Shown here in pieces: positions 45,934-54,642 of a DNA stretch of 64,000 nucleotides. Below the pieces are notes generated by a model. It had not been told where the DNA came from. It did no database searches and was given only the letters and a program-made list of their open reading frames with translations. The DNA comes from JAFGXF01 sp963732595 (GTDB lineage: Bacteria; Chloroflexota; Anaerolineae; Anaerolineales; Anaerolineaceae), in NCBI GenBank assembly GCA_963732595.1, contig CAVSZZ010000002.1:2356001-2420000 (forward strand). The letters run 5' to 3'. The position numbers and the translations under genes were made by a program. Numbering within the stretch: the first letter of the stretch is position 1; every line of letters begins with the position of its first letter.

Positions 45934-47241
45934 ATGAATCCAGAAGCAGTGAAATACACCAAGAAACGCTGGTACGCTGTCATCGTATTCTTCTTTTTCA
46001 TGCTCATGCACCAGGCCGATAAGCTCCTGATCGGCCCGTTGGTTACTCCCATCCAGGAGACGTTCGGGATCAACGATGCCCAGATGGGTGCGGTCGTGAC
46101 CGGCGCTCTGATCGTCGGTGTCATCGCTTACCCCCTGTGGGGCTGGCTCTACGACCGCTATTCGCGCGCCAAGCTGTTAGCCCTGGCATCCTTCCTGTGG
46201 GGGGCTTCCACCTGGTTGAGTGCGATTGTACCCACATACCCCCTGTTTGTTGCCAGCCGTGCTTCAACCGGTATCGACGATTCCAGCTACCCCGGTCTCT
46301 TCAGTTTGGTCGCAGATTATTTTGAACCCAAAACACGCGGAAAGATCTATGGTCTGCTGCAAGTAGCCCAACCGCTGGGTTACCTCGTCGGAATGATTTT
46401 GGCATTGATGCTGTCTGACCTGATCGGCTGGCGTCAGGTATTTTACATCACCGGTTCGATGGGCATCATCATTGCGTTCTTCATTTTCTTCGGCGTGCGT
46501 GAACCGATCCGCGGTGCTTCGGAACCTGAATTGGTCGACCTGGAAAAAATGGGTGTTTACAAGTTCAATTGGAAAGTCGCCCGGGATCTGATCAAAAAAC
46601 CCAGCATGATCATCATCTTCGTCCAGGGATTCTTCGGCGTCTTTCCCTGGAATGTGATCACAGTTTGGTTTTTTACCTACCTGGAGCGGGAGCGCGGTTA
46701 TGATGATATGACCATTCTTTACACCATGGCCCCCGCGGTCCTTGTAATGGCATCCGGTTACTACATCGGGGGTGCTTTAGGCGATTTGCTCTTCAAGAAG
46801 ACACCCAGTGGGCGCTTGATCGTTTCAGCCTTCGGCGTGCTGGCGGGTGCATTCTTCTTATACCTGACCATGATGGTTCCACTTGGGAACGAAACGACTT
46901 TCATGATATTTTTGATCCTGACCGCGCTGTTCATGCCCTTTGCAGCGCCAAATGTCATCGCGACTGTCTATGATGTGTCCCTGCCGGAAGTGCGCAGCAC
47001 GGCACTGGCTGTCGAAAATTTCATTGAATCCGCAGGTGCCGCCTTATCGCCTTTGATCGCTGGATATATCTCAGAGGCGCTCTCACTTAAAGATGCCATC
47101 CTGATCATCTGCATTACCACCTGGTTGTTATGTGGATTCTTCTTCTTGTTTGCTACCAAGTTGGTACCCCCGGATATTAAAATACTCCGCAGCCAACTCA
47201 AGGAGCGAGCAAAAATCGAGCAGGCTAAGCAAACTGCGTAA
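45934..47241 (+). CDS. Major facilitator superfamily transporter
   Basis: Intact 435-residue protein with 12 predicted helices. Motif A-like GWLYDRYSRAKLLALASFLW lies between helices 2 and 3, and the central loop is near residues 190-225. Phrases such as LLIGPLVTPIQETFGI and SSYPGLFSLVADYFEPKTRG resemble organic anion or hexuronate-type MFS members. The cargo is probably a sugar derivative, given the operon with PIG-L, GH4 and PfkB genes. GGAG is seen before the start. Confidence 0.88.
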   Translation: MNPEAVKYTKKRWYAVIVFFFFMLMHQADKLLIGPLVTPIQETFGINDAQMGAVVTGALIVGVIAYPLWGWLYDRYSRAKLLALASFLWGASTWLSAIVPTYPLFVASRASTGIDDSSYPGLFSLVADYFEPKTRGKIYGLLQVAQPLGYLVGMILALMLSDLIGWRQVFYITGSMGIIIAFFIFFGVREPIRGASEPELVDLEKMGVYKFNWKVARDLIKKPSMIIIFVQGFFGVFPWNVITVWFFTYLERERGYDDMTILYTMAPAVLVMASGYYIGGALGDLLFKKTPSGRLIVSAFGVLAGAFFLYLTMMVPLGNETTFMIFLILTALFMPFAAPNVIATVYDVSLPEVRSTALAVENFIESAGAALSPLIAGYISEALSLKDAILIICITTWLLCGFFFLFATKLVPPDIKILRSQLKERAKIEQAKQTA

Positions 47242-47252
47242 GGGAAAATACA

Positions 47253-48631
47253 GTGAAATTAGCGATTATCGGTGCTGGTGGTGTGCGGACCCCCTTGTTG
47301 ATCCAGGCGCTGCATAAACGCCAGGGCAGCCTGGGAATTCGAGCAGTTATCCCTGATGGATATCGACCCGGAGCGTTTGCGCTTGATGGCTTCGGTAACA
47401 CAACAGTTGGAAGCCAGCGGAGGTTTGTCGCTTTAAAGTGGAGCGCACCGGAGATCTGCGGGAGGCGCTGAAGGATGCTGATTTCGTCATAACCACCTTC
47501 CGCGTGGGCGGCATCGAATCCCGCGTCGTGGACGAACGTGTTCCTTTGAACCTGGGTTTGCTGGGCCAGGAAACGACCGGTGCCGGTGGATTTGCCATGG
47601 GTTTACGCAGCATCCCGGTGTTGATCGATATTGTGCACCAGATGGAACAGGTTTGCCCAAAAGCCTGGCTGGTAAACTTCGCCAATCCGGCCGGAATGAT
47701 GATCCAGGCTGTTCAGAACGCGACCGGCTGGCAGCGCATGGCTGGCATCTGTGATGCGCCTTCACAGTTCCTATCGGTATTTGCAGGTCTTTTGGGGGTT
47801 AGTAAATCCGATGTGGAGCTTGATTATTTCGGTCTCAATCATCTGGGTTGGATCCGGGCGATACGGCATCAGGGTTCTGGAGCACCTGCAGGAATTCATC
47901 AGCATGTTCGTTCAAACCGGCGGTCTCCCGGAATTTCCGTTCGAAACAGATTTGATCGAATCCCTGGGCGATGTTCCCCAATGAGTATCTGTATTATTAC
48001 TACTACAGCCGACAAGCTGTTGCGAATATTCAGAAGGCGGGCATCACCCGTGGTGAGCAGATCCTGGGCGATAATCTCCTGTTGTTTAATAAGATCAAGT
48101 ATCTGATCGATAAGGGGGATTATCCCAGGATCGAAACGACCTATCTGGAGTACATTGGCAACCGGGGCGGCACTTATATGAAAAATGAGACCGGCATCGA
48201 CGATAAAGCGCCCGGGATCAACCTCCAGGACCTGCTCGAACAGGCTAGCCTATGAGGGTTACGCCGGGGTTGCGCTCGATCTGATCGAAGCGCTGCTTGG
48301 CGCCGGAAATCGACGGATGATCCTGAATATCCCCAATCAGAAATCCATGCCGGCAATGTCTCCTGACGACGTGGTGGAAATACCGGCCATGGTATCCAGA
48401 AATTCGATTGCCCCGGTGAAGGTGGGGCAGGTACCGGACCATTGCCTGGGGCTCATGAAGACCATCAAAGCCTACGAACGGATGACCGTCCAGGCAGCCA
48501 TTGAAAGTTCCTATTCAAAGGCTATCCAGGCCTTGATGATGCATCCACTGGTGCATGATCGCCAATTGGCGAAGAAGGTCCTGGATGGATACCTTTCAAC
48601 TCATGGGGATTATTTTCCCAAACTGGCATGA
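47253..48631 (+). CDS. GH4 family glycosidase, several frameshifts
   Basis: NAD- and metal-dependent 6-phospho-glycosidase family, about 455 residues when rebuilt. Pieces in order: KLAIIGAGGVRTPLLIQAL (NAD site), LMDIDPERLRLMASV, FVITTFRVGGIESRVVDER, LGQETTGAGGFAMGLRSIPV, GICDAPSQF (metal-binding Cys), YFGLNHLGWIRAI, FPNEYLYYYYYSRQ and LNIPNQKSMPAMSPDDVVEI. Frames break near 47340, 47430, 47870, 47970 and 48245. Every family motif is still present, so error is likelier than decay, but five breaks make this the most damaged gene in its half of the window. The stop overlaps the pfkB start (ATGA). Confidence 0.8.
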
Positions 48632-49533
48632 AATACGATGTCCTCGCGCTGGGTGATTATTATCTGGATCTGATCTTTTCCGGGTTGGATGGAGTTCCAG
48701 AATTGGGCCGGGAAGTATTCAGCCGGGATTTCTCGATGTTGCCGGGGGGCACCTATAATTCAGTCACGACCCTGCATAGACTCGGGGTCAGTGTGGCCTG
48801 GGCGGTGGATTTTGGGAATGATACCTTCAGCCTGTATGTGAAGGATATGGCCGCTAAAGAAGGCCTTGATCCGGTCTGTTTCGCATCAAAGGATTACCCC
48901 CTGCGTAACATCACCGTGGCGGGGTCCTATCTCGGAGACCGGCAATTCATCAGTTTCAGTGATCCCCGGCGGGTCAACCCGGATTATCTCAAGCGGGTGC
49001 TCAACACAGAATGCAGGATCCTGTTCCTGTGTGGATTGTACCGTGGCCGCCTGCTGGCATTGGCTGCCGGTCAGTTCAAAAAGAAGGGAACCACCCTGGT
49101 GATGGATGGCAACTCATCCGAGGGTACGCTCGAAGATCGGGATATCCAGCGTGCCTTGCGACAGGTGGATATATTCATGCCGAATGCCTGCGAAGCGCGC
49201 AGGTTGACCGGAAAAACCGATATTGTTGACTGCCTGAAGGTACTTGGCCAATATTCGCCGATCGTGGTTATAAAGGATGGCGCGCAGGGAGCTTATGCGA
49301 TCCAGGCGGAACAGGTGTACCATGTTCCCTGTATACCGGTGAAATGCATGGATACGACCGGAGCCGGGGATTGTTTCGATGCCGGGTTCATGAAGGCTTA
49401 CCTGGATGGTCTTGACCTGAAAGAATGTCTGCAATGGGGCAATATCACCGGCGGTTTATCCACCCAGGCACTGGGCGGTACCGGATATCGCATTTCGCCG
49501 GCCGAAGTGCAGAAGTATAAAAAGAAATACTAA
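48628..49533 (+). CDS. PfkB family carbohydrate kinase
   Basis: Intact 301-residue ribokinase-fold sugar kinase. N-terminal LGDYYLDLIFSG and LPGGTYNSVTTLHRLG bind the sugar; the anion hole and catalytic Asp are in DTTGAGDCFDAGFM near residue 248. The A/T-rich Lys loop VVIKDGAQGAY is present. It overlaps the GH4 gene by four bases, so a sugar released by the glycosidase is its likely substrate. Confidence 0.87.
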   Translation: MKYDVLALGDYYLDLIFSGLDGVPELGREVFSRDFSMLPGGTYNSVTTLHRLGVSVAWAVDFGNDTFSLYVKDMAAKEGLDPVCFASKDYPLRNITVAGSYLGDRQFISFSDPRRVNPDYLKRVLNTECRILFLCGLYRGRLLALAAGQFKKKGTTLVMDGNSSEGTLEDRDIQRALRQVDIFMPNACEARRLTGKTDIVDCLKVLGQYSPIVVIKDGAQGAYAIQAEQVYHVPCIPVKCMDTTGAGDCFDAGFMKAYLDGLDLKECLQWGNITGGLSTQALGGTGYRISPAEVQKYKKKY

Positions 49534-49546
49534 AAACGGATATCAC

Positions 49547-49771
49547 CTAATGACTGCAGGAGCTGCAACGCCCCCCACCGCAGCTGTCACAACCTGAATG
49601 ACCGCCGGTCAATGCCTTACCCCCGCTACTGGCATTAAAAATTGACAATTGGCGAGTCGTCTTTTCGCTTTTGCATTTTTCGCAAGCGATCACCTTGTCA
49701 GCATCACACATGGGACGGATCAGCTCGAAAGCATGACCGCAATCCCGGCATTCATATTCATAGATCGGCAT
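49547..49771 (-). CDS. FmdB-type zinc ribbon protein
   Basis: Intact 74-residue protein of the FmdB regulatory family. Zinc ribbon with YECRDCGHAFE and ACEKCKSEK, then a flexible Gly/Ser/Cys tail (CDSCGGGRCSSCSH). Role in the cell not established. Convergent with the pfkB gene. Confidence 0.85.
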   Translation of the reverse strand: MPIYEYECRDCGHAFELIRPMCDADKVIACEKCKSEKTTRQLSIFNASSGGKALTGGHSGCDSCGGGRCSSCSH

Positions 49772-49793
49772 CCAGCACCTTTTTGTGGGGAAT

Positions 49794-50930
49794 TTATAAA
49801 GCTATCTTGAGGTATTTGTTCCGGTAATAAACAACAGCCATGAAAAGGATGAATTGCACCACAGCGTTGATCATCATGGAGAATTGGTCGAAGTAGAACA
49901 GGATTAAATTGGCGGAAGTTAAAAGGACCAGCAAACTGATATAGGCGAATGCGCTGGCATTGCGATCCTTGTTGATCAAAAACAGGAAAACAGCGATCAG
50001 GACGGTCAACCCCAGGATGGTATCAAAACCCAACCGGAAAACGAATAGACCGATCGTCACCGGACCCGTGACCAGCTCATTTGAGACCAGGTAAGATAAT
50101 TCCGAGAGGATGTCTTCGGGGGACCCCAGGTTGATCATGAATTTAGCCGGATAAAGCAATTCCCAGATGGCCAGGCCAAGCAAACCGCCGATCAAGATGG
50201 ATTTAAGCCGGCGCTTGGTGAGATATCGGTCGCGGAAATCGATCCAGCGAGCCTGAAGCCTGTCAGGAAAACCGGGTTTGGCTTTTCGATTCGAAATGGC
50301 ATGCGCGGTCAGATACTCTTCCAATCCCCTGGCGATGGGCTTCAGTTCCTTGAGGGATGGATCCGCCTGGACGGTCTCAAGGCGGGCAAGCAGCTGGCGG
50401 ATTTCCGCCTCGGTGTATTCCTCATCCAGGATCTCTTCCAGATCCCCCAGTAGTTCGTACAGGGCCAGGCGCGAGTCTTTCCGCTTGCGATGAACAACGA
50501 GCGTATAGATCAGAGCGGTCAGTAAGAAGAAGGAGTATACGATCGGCGCGGCTGCCGGTACAAAGTAATTGTACTCTGCCGTGATGAATTTCCCAACTTC
50601 GTCAATGAATAAACCGACACCGATCCCACTGAGTATGGCGCTGAGATAGAACAGCCTTTGATTGATAAAGGTTAAAAGTAAAATGGTCGCCGCAAAAAGA
50701 AAAACGCCACCCCAAAGCACGTGAGAGATATGGATATTGCCGGATCCCAATTGCGGGAAGCCGGTGAGATTGAGGAACATGCGGGTGCCACCGACCGCTG
50801 CAGCAAAGGCCAACAGGGTGATCAGGATATAGCGCTCGGCATGCCTGCGAAGGATCAGCCTTCTATTGATCAGAGTGACAGGTCGGGGAGAGGGGTGATC
50901 TCCGGGAGATACTTTAGCCATTGTGAACAT
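49794..50930 (-). CDS. Polytopic membrane protein of unknown function
   Basis: Intact, up to 378 residues. About eight hydrophobic helices in two groups of four, with a soluble helical region of about 100 residues between (LYELLGDLEEILDEEYTEAE, QADPSLKELKPIARGLEEYL). The second helix loop has LFIDEVGKFITAEYNYFVP. No family recognised. The start may be 50930 or the Met at 50921; either overlaps the HAD hydrolase gene by about 50 bases. Confidence 0.6.
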   Translation of the reverse strand: MFTMAKVSPGDHPSPRPVTLINRRLILRRHAERYILITLLAFAAAVGGTRMFLNLTGFPQLGSGNIHISHVLWGGVFLFAATILLLTFINQRLFYLSAILSGIGVGLFIDEVGKFITAEYNYFVPAAAPIVYSFFLLTALIYTLVVHRKRKDSRLALYELLGDLEEILDEEYTEAEIRQLLARLETVQADPSLKELKPIARGLEEYLTAHAISNRKAKPGFPDRLQARWIDFRDRYLTKRRLKSILIGGLLGLAIWELLYPAKFMINLGSPEDILSELSYLVSNELVTGPVTIGLFVFRLGFDTILGLTVLIAVFLFLINKDRNASAFAYISLLVLLTSANLILFYFDQFSMMINAVVQFILFMAVVYYRNKYLKIAL

Positions 50931-52018
50931 TCCATCAGAATTTTTCGATCATTGGCGACGCTTGCCTGAAGCAGGGTGATCAGATCGGATTCAGAAGTGG
51001 TTCGGGTTGAGCCGGTCGTATCTGATAAGTTTTTCACCCAAGCCATCCGGTATCGGGAAAACAGTGTCAGTTTCGTGCCGGAATCATCGTCAGGTGGATC
51101 GTTGGTGAGCGTGAGTTTTTCCTGAACCAGGAAATTATCAACCAGGGATATTTCATCAAGGTATCGCTGGGTCATTAATTGGTTCAATTTGACAGTAATT
51201 TCATCTGATTTAGTCACGCTGAGCAGTTGGTAGCCATGCAGCGCGGCCAAGGTGGCTTTCAAGAAAGTCATCAGGACCGGTACGGATCGCGCGGCATAAA
51301 GATCAACCGGTTTCATACCGTCCTTTAAATATTCGATCAGTTCAGGATAACCTCCTGCTGGTTGATAAGATGATGACTCTGCTTGCAGGGGTTCAGTGGA
51401 TGTTAACCAGAAGCCCGGAATGTTCAAGCTGCCAGCCGGCTGGATGTCGTCCGACAGATCATTGCCGACCATGATGACCGTTTCATCCGGGTAACCCAGA
51501 TAAGCCAGAATTTCCGCATAATATTCCGGGTGGGGTTTGGAGAAATGCATGAACTCGTAGGTCGTGATCAGATCGAAATTCGTTTTGTCAGCGGGCAAAC
51601 CGGCCCAAACCAGCCTGGCCAGGGTGGCCACACGCGGAAAGAGCGGGTTGGTGGCGACAACGACCCGGTCACCGGCCGATAACCTGGATTGGACGAAGTC
51701 GATCGCTTCGGGCAACTGATGGGTGATTGAGCCCAGAGAAGGAAATTTGGTTTCGTAGAATTCCATGATGCGGGCAGCAACGACGGCTTTTTCAAGCCCG
51801 AGCGCGGGATAGAAATGCTGATCGAACGCCGATTCCAAAGTGGTCAGCGGATCATGGTTTTCGAGCATCTTGCGTGTACCAGCGATCAAGTCCAGCAGCA
51901 TGCGATCTGGTTGGATGAGCTCCTCAAGATGCGTGCTTAATGCTTTGAAGTAGGGCGGTTGGAACTTCTCCATGCTGTTTCCCAGCAGGGTGCCATCCAG
52001 ATCGAGCAGCAGGATCAA
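50870..52018 (-). CDS. HAD superfamily hydrolase with a C-terminal extension
   Basis: Phosphohydrolase-like, about 382 residues. HAD motif I is LLLDLDGTLLG, motif II is VVVATNP, and motifs III/IV are HFSKPHPEYY and IMVGNDLSDDI. The last 130 residues form an extra domain of unknown nature. I take the start as TTG at 52018, because it overlaps the upstream stop (TTGA) and has GGAG eight bases ahead; the ATG at 52054 would overlap the previous gene by 40 bases. Confidence 0.78.
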   Translation of the reverse strand: MILLLDLDGTLLGNSMEKFQPPYFKALSTHLEELIQPDRMLLDLIAGTRKMLENHDPLTTLESAFDQHFYPALGLEKAVVAARIMEFYETKFPSLGSITHQLPEAIDFVQSRLSAGDRVVVATNPLFPRVATLARLVWAGLPADKTNFDLITTYEFMHFSKPHPEYYAEILAYLGYPDETVIMVGNDLSDDIQPAGSLNIPGFWLTSTEPLQAESSSYQPAGGYPELIEYLKDGMKPVDLYAARSVPVLMTFLKATLAALHGYQLLSVTKSDEITVKLNQLMTQRYLDEISLVDNFLVQEKLTLTNDPPDDDSGTKLTLFSRYRMAWVKNLSDTTGSTRTTSESDLITLLQASVANDRKILMECSQWLKYLPEITPLPDLSL

Positions 52019-52347
52019 TCGGGTTCTCCGATCTTGATCACAAGCGGATGGCAAATATCACAGCCGATATGCGGTTTATCGACCGCCTGATTGGATTTAT
52101 GGCAGAAGGCGCTGACTTTCACGCGGCGTTTGGCGATGCGCAAGCCGGATGAAACCTGGGCTGTCAGTTCCATATGTTCGCAGGCATTGGCGCGTAGGAT
52201 GCCTGGGACCGGGCAGGTTTTGCATAATTCCGGTACCCAATGCCGGGGTTTGGGGGCATTACCGATCAACCGGCATTCTTCCCGATTTTTACCACGGTAA
52301 TAATCCCCAAAAAAGTATTTACATTCGGAGCCAGCTGGTGTGCGCAT
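52015..52347 (-). CDS. Small cysteine-rich protein, unknown
   Basis: 110 residues with eight Cys spread over the chain (SECKYFFG, EECRLIG, LCKTCPVPGIL, NACEH, AFCHKS, GCDICHP). It may bind zinc or an iron-sulfur cluster. No family recognised. It is coupled to the HAD gene through a four-base stop/start overlap. Confidence 0.6.
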   Translation of the reverse strand: MRTPAGSECKYFFGDYYRGKNREECRLIGNAPKPRHWVPELCKTCPVPGILRANACEHMELTAQVSSGLRIAKRRVKVSAFCHKSNQAVDKPHIGCDICHPLVIKIGEPD

Positions 52348-52355
52348 ATTTTATC

Positions 52356-52387
52356 TGAAAAACCGGCACCCTTCGGAGGTGCCGGTT
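52356..52387 (-). terminator. Terminator of efp
   Basis: 10-bp stem (AACCGGCACC / GGTGCCGGTT), seven-base loop, then TTTTTC on the minus strand. Confidence 0.85.
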
Positions 52388-52402
52388 GGGTTCGTGATCG
52401 GC

Positions 52403-52960
52403 TCAGACCCTGGTCAGGTACCCATTGGTACGGGTATCGATCCGGATCGTGTCACCGACATTCACAAAATTCGGGACCTGGACTTCAAGGCCGGTCTCAG
52501 TGATCACTTTTTTGGTCAAATTCGTGGCGGTATCACCTCTGACAGCCACGTCCGCCTGAACAACCTCCAGGTCAACGCTGGTGGGTAATTCAATATCGAT
52601 CGGCTCATTATCAAAGTAGGTTAACTTGACTTCCATGCCTTCCTTGAGCAGGCCGGCGTATTCACCGACCAGGTCAGCTTTAATGGCCGGTTGATCGAAG
52701 GTTTGCATGTCCATAAAGGTGAACATGTCTCCGTCCCGAAAAAGGTATTGCACGTTGTGAAAATCCAGCCGCACGTCCTGTACACGGTCGCCGGATTGGA
52801 AGGTTTTTTCAAGCGTGTTGCCCCTGCGGATATCTCGAGCTTTAATTCGGATGGTGGCATTACCCCGGCCTGGTTTGTTATGGGAGTACTCCAGGACTTT
52901 TAACAGACTGCCATCCAACAGGAAGGTGACACCTTTGCGCAGGTCATTGACATCGATCAT
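52403..52960 (-). CDS. efp: Elongation factor P
   Basis: Translation factor that rescues ribosomes stalled at polyproline, intact, 185 residues with the three expected beta-barrel domains. The N-terminal loop tip reads SHNKPGRGNAT, so Arg32 takes the place of the modified Lys of E. coli-type proteins. The signature LEVQVPNFVNVGDTIRIDTRT is near the C-terminus. A terminator follows. No modification enzyme gene is seen nearby. Confidence 0.95.
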   Translation of the reverse strand: MIDVNDLRKGVTFLLDGSLLKVLEYSHNKPGRGNATIRIKARDIRRGNTLEKTFQSGDRVQDVRLDFHNVQYLFRDGDMFTFMDMQTFDQPAIKADLVGEYAGLLKEGMEVKLTYFDNEPIDIELPTSVDLEVVQADVAVRGDTATNLTKKVITETGLEVQVPNFVNVGDTIRIDTRTNGYLTRV

Positions 52961-53057
52961 GGAATAAATACCTCTGACTTTCTATTTTTACACAGCGCCT
53001 GATTATAGCCGAGGGATTATCACATGACAAGATGATATTGATAACGATTTACAGCCT

Positions 53058-53405
53058 TTAGAACACCCCCCAGTCGGCTGATGCACCATCCTCCATCATC
53101 GAAAAGTCCCAGGGATCGAGACAAAAATCGATGCGCGTGGTCTTCCCCATGGCTGATTCAACCTGTTCCCGGGCTGATTCGAGTAATGATGGACCATATG
53201 GGCAAAAAGGTGTGGTCAACATCATCTTGATCGTGATGACCTCATCGATGAGAGCCACATTCCTGACAAGACCCAGCTGGAGTATGTCCATTCCGATCTC
53301 AGGGTCCTTGACAATACGAAGCGCTCGTTTGAGTGAATCGATCAGCTCGGGGTGGCTGTCTTCGATATCCCAGTGAAGCGGGAGAGGAGTGGGTGCTTCT
53401 GTCAT
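53058..53405 (-). CDS. MIP18/DUF59 family metal-sulfur cluster assembly protein (SufT/PaaD-like)
   Basis: Intact 115 residues from the ATG at 53405. Family phrases RIVKDPEIGMDILQLGLVRNV and LTTPFCPYGPSL, with the conserved Cys. It starts five bases after the sufR-like stop, so the pair forms an operon. By family it helps mature iron-sulfur proteins, in keeping with the suf operon 2.5 kb away. Confidence 0.85.
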   Translation of the reverse strand: MTEAPTPLPLHWDIEDSHPELIDSLKRALRIVKDPEIGMDILQLGLVRNVALIDEVITIKMMLTTPFCPYGPSLLESAREQVESAMGKTTRIDFCLDPWDFSMMEDGASADWGVF

Positions 53406-53409
53406 GAGA

Positions 53410-54030
53410 TCACCGCTTGTCCATGGAGGGAATGATATAGGTACAATGATTGTCACCGCGCAGGATGCAACTGATGCGTGTCACCGGGATTTCCAGTAAT
53501 TTTGATAAGACCGCCTGATCGATCGAACAGATCTCGGGATGACCGCGACCGACATGATGGTATGGGCAACTGATCTCACGGACCTCGTATCCTTCACCCG
53601 TCTTTTTCCATTCGATCAAAAATCCCTCTTCTTTAAGAAGACGTTTGATCAGATTCAGCCGCTCGTTTGTCGGAAGATCCTTAACCTGATCGATATAGCC
53701 GGAAGCGATATTTGCTGCCACCCGATCCAGCACCTGTTTCAGCATGGTCTCTGGCAGGATGGCCTGCATTTGCTCGAGCAGGTGATTGGTCAACTTCAAA
53801 TAACTGGTGGGGAATTGCTCGACGCCTTTTTCAGATAATGAGTAGATCAACCTGGGGCGGCCGACCCCATGTCGTTCTTCTTCCGACAGGATCAGGTCAC
53901 CCGCTTGCAGACTTGCCAGGTGATGGCGAACGGATATGGCATTGATTCCCGCGGCGACGGCCAGGTCACTGATCGTTGATCGGGGGTGATTTAGTAAGGT
54001 AAGCAGGATCTTTTCGCGTGTTCCGGACAT
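53410..54030 (-). CDS. sufR: SufR-like iron-sulfur cluster regulator
   Basis: 206-residue winged-helix repressor. Residues 5-65 form the DNA-binding domain (STISDLAVAAGINAISVRHH, GVGRPRLIYSLSEKG). The C-terminal half holds four Cys in a cluster-binding pattern: CPYHHVGRGHPEIC (Cys155, Cys168), then Cys188 and Cys196 in SCILRGDNHCTY. This fits SufR, which senses its [4Fe-4S] cluster and represses suf genes. A near-perfect palindrome lies over its own promoter (54057-54078), implying autoregulation. Confidence 0.88.
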   Translation of the reverse strand: MSGTREKILLTLLNHPRSTISDLAVAAGINAISVRHHLASLQAGDLILSEEERHGVGRPRLIYSLSEKGVEQFPTSYLKLTNHLLEQMQAILPETMLKQVLDRVAANIASGYIDQVKDLPTNERLNLIKRLLKEEGFLIEWKKTGEGYEVREISCPYHHVGRGHPEICSIDQAVLSKLLEIPVTRISCILRGDNHCTYIIPSMDKR

Positions 54031-54053
54031 AGCAATCCCTGTTCATTAATATA

Positions 54054-54083
54054 AATATACTAGATAGATATCTAGTATAACAA
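54054..54083 (-). promoter_or_regulatory. sufR promoter with palindromic operator
   Basis: TTGTTA (54083-54078), 18 bases, TATATT (54059-54054) on the minus strand. The inverted repeat ATACTAGATA-N2-TATCTAGTAT (54057-54078) fills the spacer and enters the -10 box. Confidence 0.6.
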
Positions 54084-54113
54084 CCGATTCAAGACCTGTC
54101 AATAAGGTGGGTA

Positions 54114-54141
54114 TTGAATTTGGCTGTGCATATGCTACAAT
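54114..54141 (+). promoter_or_regulatory. Promoter of the LiaF-like membrane protein gene
   Basis: TTGAAT (54114-54119), 16 bases, TACAAT (54136-54141) with a TGC extension. The sufR operator lies about 35 bases upstream, so this gene might share its control. Confidence 0.5.
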
Positions 54142-54173
54142 CGGATTATCATTTTTCTGAGGAGGAAGATGAA

Positions 54174-54641
54174 ATGGCTGAACCATCACGTTACGAAAAA
54201 GATGAGAAAGACGAGAAAGATGAAAAGGAAGTTGAAAAACACGAAGAGAAAACCGTGGAGGAAAAGTATCGACGGGATCCTCTCGGCACCCTGATCTGGG
54301 CTTTGATTCTGATCTGGGCAGGCGTGGTTTGGTTGTTCTGGAATCTCGGGATACTAACCCGCTACGCATTCCTCAATCAAATTATTGATAACGCAAAAAA
54401 TATTCAACCCCCATTTATTTCACTGATCTTGCTTGGTGCAGGTATCTTGATCCTGATTGAGATCGCAATCCGTCTGCTGGTACCCACCTATCGACGGTCG
54501 GTGGTCGGCAGTCTCATCATAGCTGCCATCCTGATCGGGCTGGGTCTGGGTGAAACGGTCAAATGGAGCATCATCTGGCCTGTGATCATCATTGTCATAG
54601 GTTTGGTTCTGATACTCCAGGGAATCTTAAGAAAAAGATAA
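54174..54641 (+). CDS. Small membrane protein with charged N-terminus and LiaF/DUF5668-like helices
   Basis: 155 residues from the ATG at 54174, chosen for its GGAGG site; the ORF opens earlier. Residues 5-40 are a Lys/Glu/Asp-rich stretch with tandem KDE repeats. Four helices follow (LIWALILIWAGVVWLFWNLG, SLILLGAGILILIEIAI, VGSLIIAAILIGLGLG, IIWPVIIIVIGLVLILQG), with the WPVIIIVIG signature seen in LiaI-LiaF-like domains. Function unknown. Convergent with the GH3-family gene. Confidence 0.65.
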   Translation: MAEPSRYEKDEKDEKDEKEVEKHEEKTVEEKYRRDPLGTLIWALILIWAGVVWLFWNLGILTRYAFLNQIIDNAKNIQPPFISLILLGAGILILIEIAIRLLVPTYRRSVVGSLIIAAILIGLGLGETVKWSIIWPVIIIVIGLVLILQGILRKR

Positions 54642-54642
54642 A

